Both the position numbers and the translations under genes were made by a program. DNA of 49,275 bases from NCBI GenBank assembly GCA_017503865.1, contig JAFVSI010000015.1, positions 71,175 to 120,449 on the forward strand, written 5' to 3'. Below, piece by piece: positions 48,234 through 49,275 of the stretch. The number at the start of each line of letters is the position of its first letter. The first letter of the stretch is position 1. The notes below the pieces were generated by a model that did no database searches, had not been told where the DNA came from, and saw only the letters and a list, made by a program, of their open reading frames with translations. The DNA comes from Clostridia bacterium (GTDB lineage: Bacteria; Bacillota; Clostridia; Oscillospirales; CAG-272).

Positions 48234-48695
48234 ATGAAACAAAACAATCAATTTTATTCGCGTTACCTTTCGGAGAATTATCCTGATCCAGATCCTGAAA
48301 ATCTTTCAATTAAAAAAGATTATATTATTCCTCGCTATCCTTATTCCGCTATCTATGAAGAGCCTACATTTGACTACGTTATGATAAAAACAACAACTGA
48401 TATGATGTATCAAGACAGAGGCGGAAGCTTGTATGAATCGACAAAACGTTATTGGTACGTAGGAGAAAAAATAACTAATTATACATACGTTATTTCAGTA
48501 GTTGATCAAATAGTTCAGCGAGTTTACATAGCTGATACCTGGCATAGATTTGCTGACGGCGAATGGAAAGGACGCTGGGGATTTTTCGGCAGAGAGGCAA
48601 AAGGTGAAGAATTCGAAAAGCTTATAGGAAAACGCATACCCGAAAAGTATAGAATAAGAGGAAATGCAAATCCTGTTTTATACAAAGTAAACTGA
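48234..48695 (+). CDS. Unknown protein with a recurring C-terminal module
   Basis: A 153-residue soluble protein. The segment TKRYWYVGEKITNYTYVISV, then WHRFADGEWKGRWGFFGREA and GKRIPEKYRIRGNANPVLYK, resembles a C-terminal module that I recall from many hypothetical proteins in mobile or defence-linked settings. I cannot name its function. TGGAG lies upstream of the ATG. Confidence 0.76.
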   Translation: MKQNNQFYSRYLSENYPDPDPENLSIKKDYIIPRYPYSAIYEEPTFDYVMIKTTTDMMYQDRGGSLYESTKRYWYVGEKITNYTYVISVVDQIVQRVYIADTWHRFADGEWKGRWGFFGREAKGEEFEKLIGKRIPEKYRIRGNANPVLYKVN

Positions 48696-48704
48696 GGCAA
48701 TAAA

Positions 48705-49115
48705 ATGACAGCATACGAACTACATTGCAGAAACTGCGGATATCACCTACACTTCAGTCACGGTGTACTTATGAGATTTAAAGAAACCAACAAGGAACTG
48801 CTTGAAAAAATGAAGCAGGGCGAGTTTGGTGAGGACTTCAAGAAAATTGCAAATGAGAATCCAAAAGCAGAAGCTTATCACTCAAACGAGCTATTTCGTT
48901 GTCCCGAATGCGGTGAGCTTGAGGGTGGACTTGTACTTGAGCTTCGTGAGGGCTATGAAAATGTGCTGGCAGAAATACCGCACAACTGCAAAAAATGTGA
49001 TTCAAAAATGGAAATGCTTGATGGCCGTTGCGGATATTCTAAGTATGACTTAATTTGCCCCTCGTGCAAGCAAAAGTTTGACATAGGTCCGTGTTGCTCA
49101 ATGCTCATTGATTAA
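48705..49115 (+). CDS. Zinc-ribbon protein
   Basis: A 136-residue protein with three CxxC pairs (CRNC at 8-11, CPEC at about 65-68, CKKC and CPSC further on) and a final CC. It has at least two zinc ribbons around a charged helix, and no catalytic motif is seen. It is the last gene of the five-gene cassette and shows only a weak RBS (TGAGG). Confidence 0.78.
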   Translation: MTAYELHCRNCGYHLHFSHGVLMRFKETNKELLEKMKQGEFGEDFKKIANENPKAEAYHSNELFRCPECGELEGGLVLELREGYENVLAEIPHNCKKCDSKMEMLDGRCGYSKYDLICPSCKQKFDIGPCCSMLID

Positions 49116-49184
49116 AAAAACAAGCCCGCCGAAATTGAACAAGTCCGTTAAAAACGGACAATAGACAAAAACCCCCTTGATGTG

Positions 49185-49212
49185 GTAGAATTAATATACC
49201 ATGTCAAGGGGG
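49185..49212 (+). promoter_or_regulatory. Hairpin that can hide the transposase ribosome binding site
   Basis: CCCCCTTGATGTGGTA (from 49173) pairs with TACCATGTCAAGGGGG (49197-49212) at 14 of 16 positions. The AAGGGGG ribosome binding site lies inside its 3' arm, so translation would be low when the hairpin forms. Confidence 0.55.
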
Positions 49213-49219
49213 TAATTAT

Positions 49220-49275
49220 ATGCCAAGGAAATATACGAAGATCGAAGAACACGAGGAAGAAATAATCAAATTAAA
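49220..49275 (+). CDS. IS3-family transposase OrfA, N-terminal part
   Basis: ATG at 49220 opens a frame MPRKYTKIEEHEEEIIKL that runs off the window. This opening matches the N-terminal HTH region of IS3/IS150-type OrfA proteins, which bind the ends of the element. Only 18 codons are visible. Confidence 0.68.
   Translation, partial: MPRKYTKIEEHEEEIIKL

Larger units (their letters stand above)
49144..49275 (+). mobile_element. Left end of an IS3-like insertion sequence
   Basis: A hairpin GTCCGTT/AACGGAC, then the start of an orfA-type transposase gene at 49220. The exact outer end is unclear: it is somewhere from 49125 to 49150, and no inverted repeat can be tested because the right end is outside the window. 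Confidence 0.6.

Overview
The window looks like a chromosomal segment of a low-to-mid-GC, anaerobic, spore-forming Firmicute of the class Clostridia, probably a gut or rumen Oscillospirales-type organism. The reasons are a spoIIR homologue, reverse rubrerythrin with a PerR-like regulator, PduL plus acetate kinase for acetate/ATP formation, a NifU-like/GGGtGRT pair, a cohesin-dockerin surface module, AGGAGG-type ribosome binding sites and many TTGACA-17-TATAAT promoters. This assignment is inference; no rRNA is present.

Layout. 1-6215: an AraC regulator, a tRNA-Thr and a six-gene sugar-phosphate operon on the minus strand (archaeal-type TIM, SIS isomerase, YjbQ-like, transaldolase-like, NagA-like, NagB-like). 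6318-7620: ackA. 7625-10672: an operon of flavin reductase-like, proA, phosphodiesterase and HAD phosphatase genes. 10773-15956: spoIIR and a tight hisS operon (hisS, GNAT, DJ-1, 5-formyl-THF cyclo-ligase, CPBP protease, MltG-like stub). 15994-17884: a secreted protein and a perR-rbr operon. 17893-20314: two envelope proteins (degenerate LytM, leucine-rich repeat). 20362-20635: tRNA-Thr and tRNA-Tyr.

20820-23513 is a restriction-modification island (small HTH, beta-class methyltransferase, zinc-containing PD-(D/E)XK-like endonuclease, Xre controller), with about 20-bp-spaced repeats upstream of both regulators. 23571-28013 holds tag, a hydroxyacid dehydrogenase, a DeoR/organophosphate-transporter pair and a TepA-like protease. 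28086-30746 is an operon of pduL, a NifU-like scaffold, a GGGtGRT gene and an 18-codon membrane microprotein.

30781-38760 is the most unusual block: a lipoprotein subtilase ending in a type I dockerin, followed two bases later by a surface protein with three cohesin-like domains. The block is bracketed by copies of the 3' end of the GGGtGRT gene (second copy at 39037, third at 40730). The first two copies also carry the microprotein, and all three end in the same terminator. A second small islet (unknown membrane protein and Xre regulator) lies between copies two and three. This is a recombination or insertion hot spot downstream of GGGtGRT, with no integrase in sight.

40871-45335 returns to housekeeping genes (SGNH esterase, short pyrophosphatase, Mrp ATPase, gpmI). 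From 45336 to the end the region is accessory again: a lipoprotein gene between two copies of an 89-bp perfect repeat, a candidate small RNA, a run of five small genes of mostly unknown function, and the left end of an IS3-like element. Central metabolism ties several blocks together: the sugar operon feeds triose phosphates to GpmI, and PduL with AckA converts acetyl-CoA to acetate and ATP.
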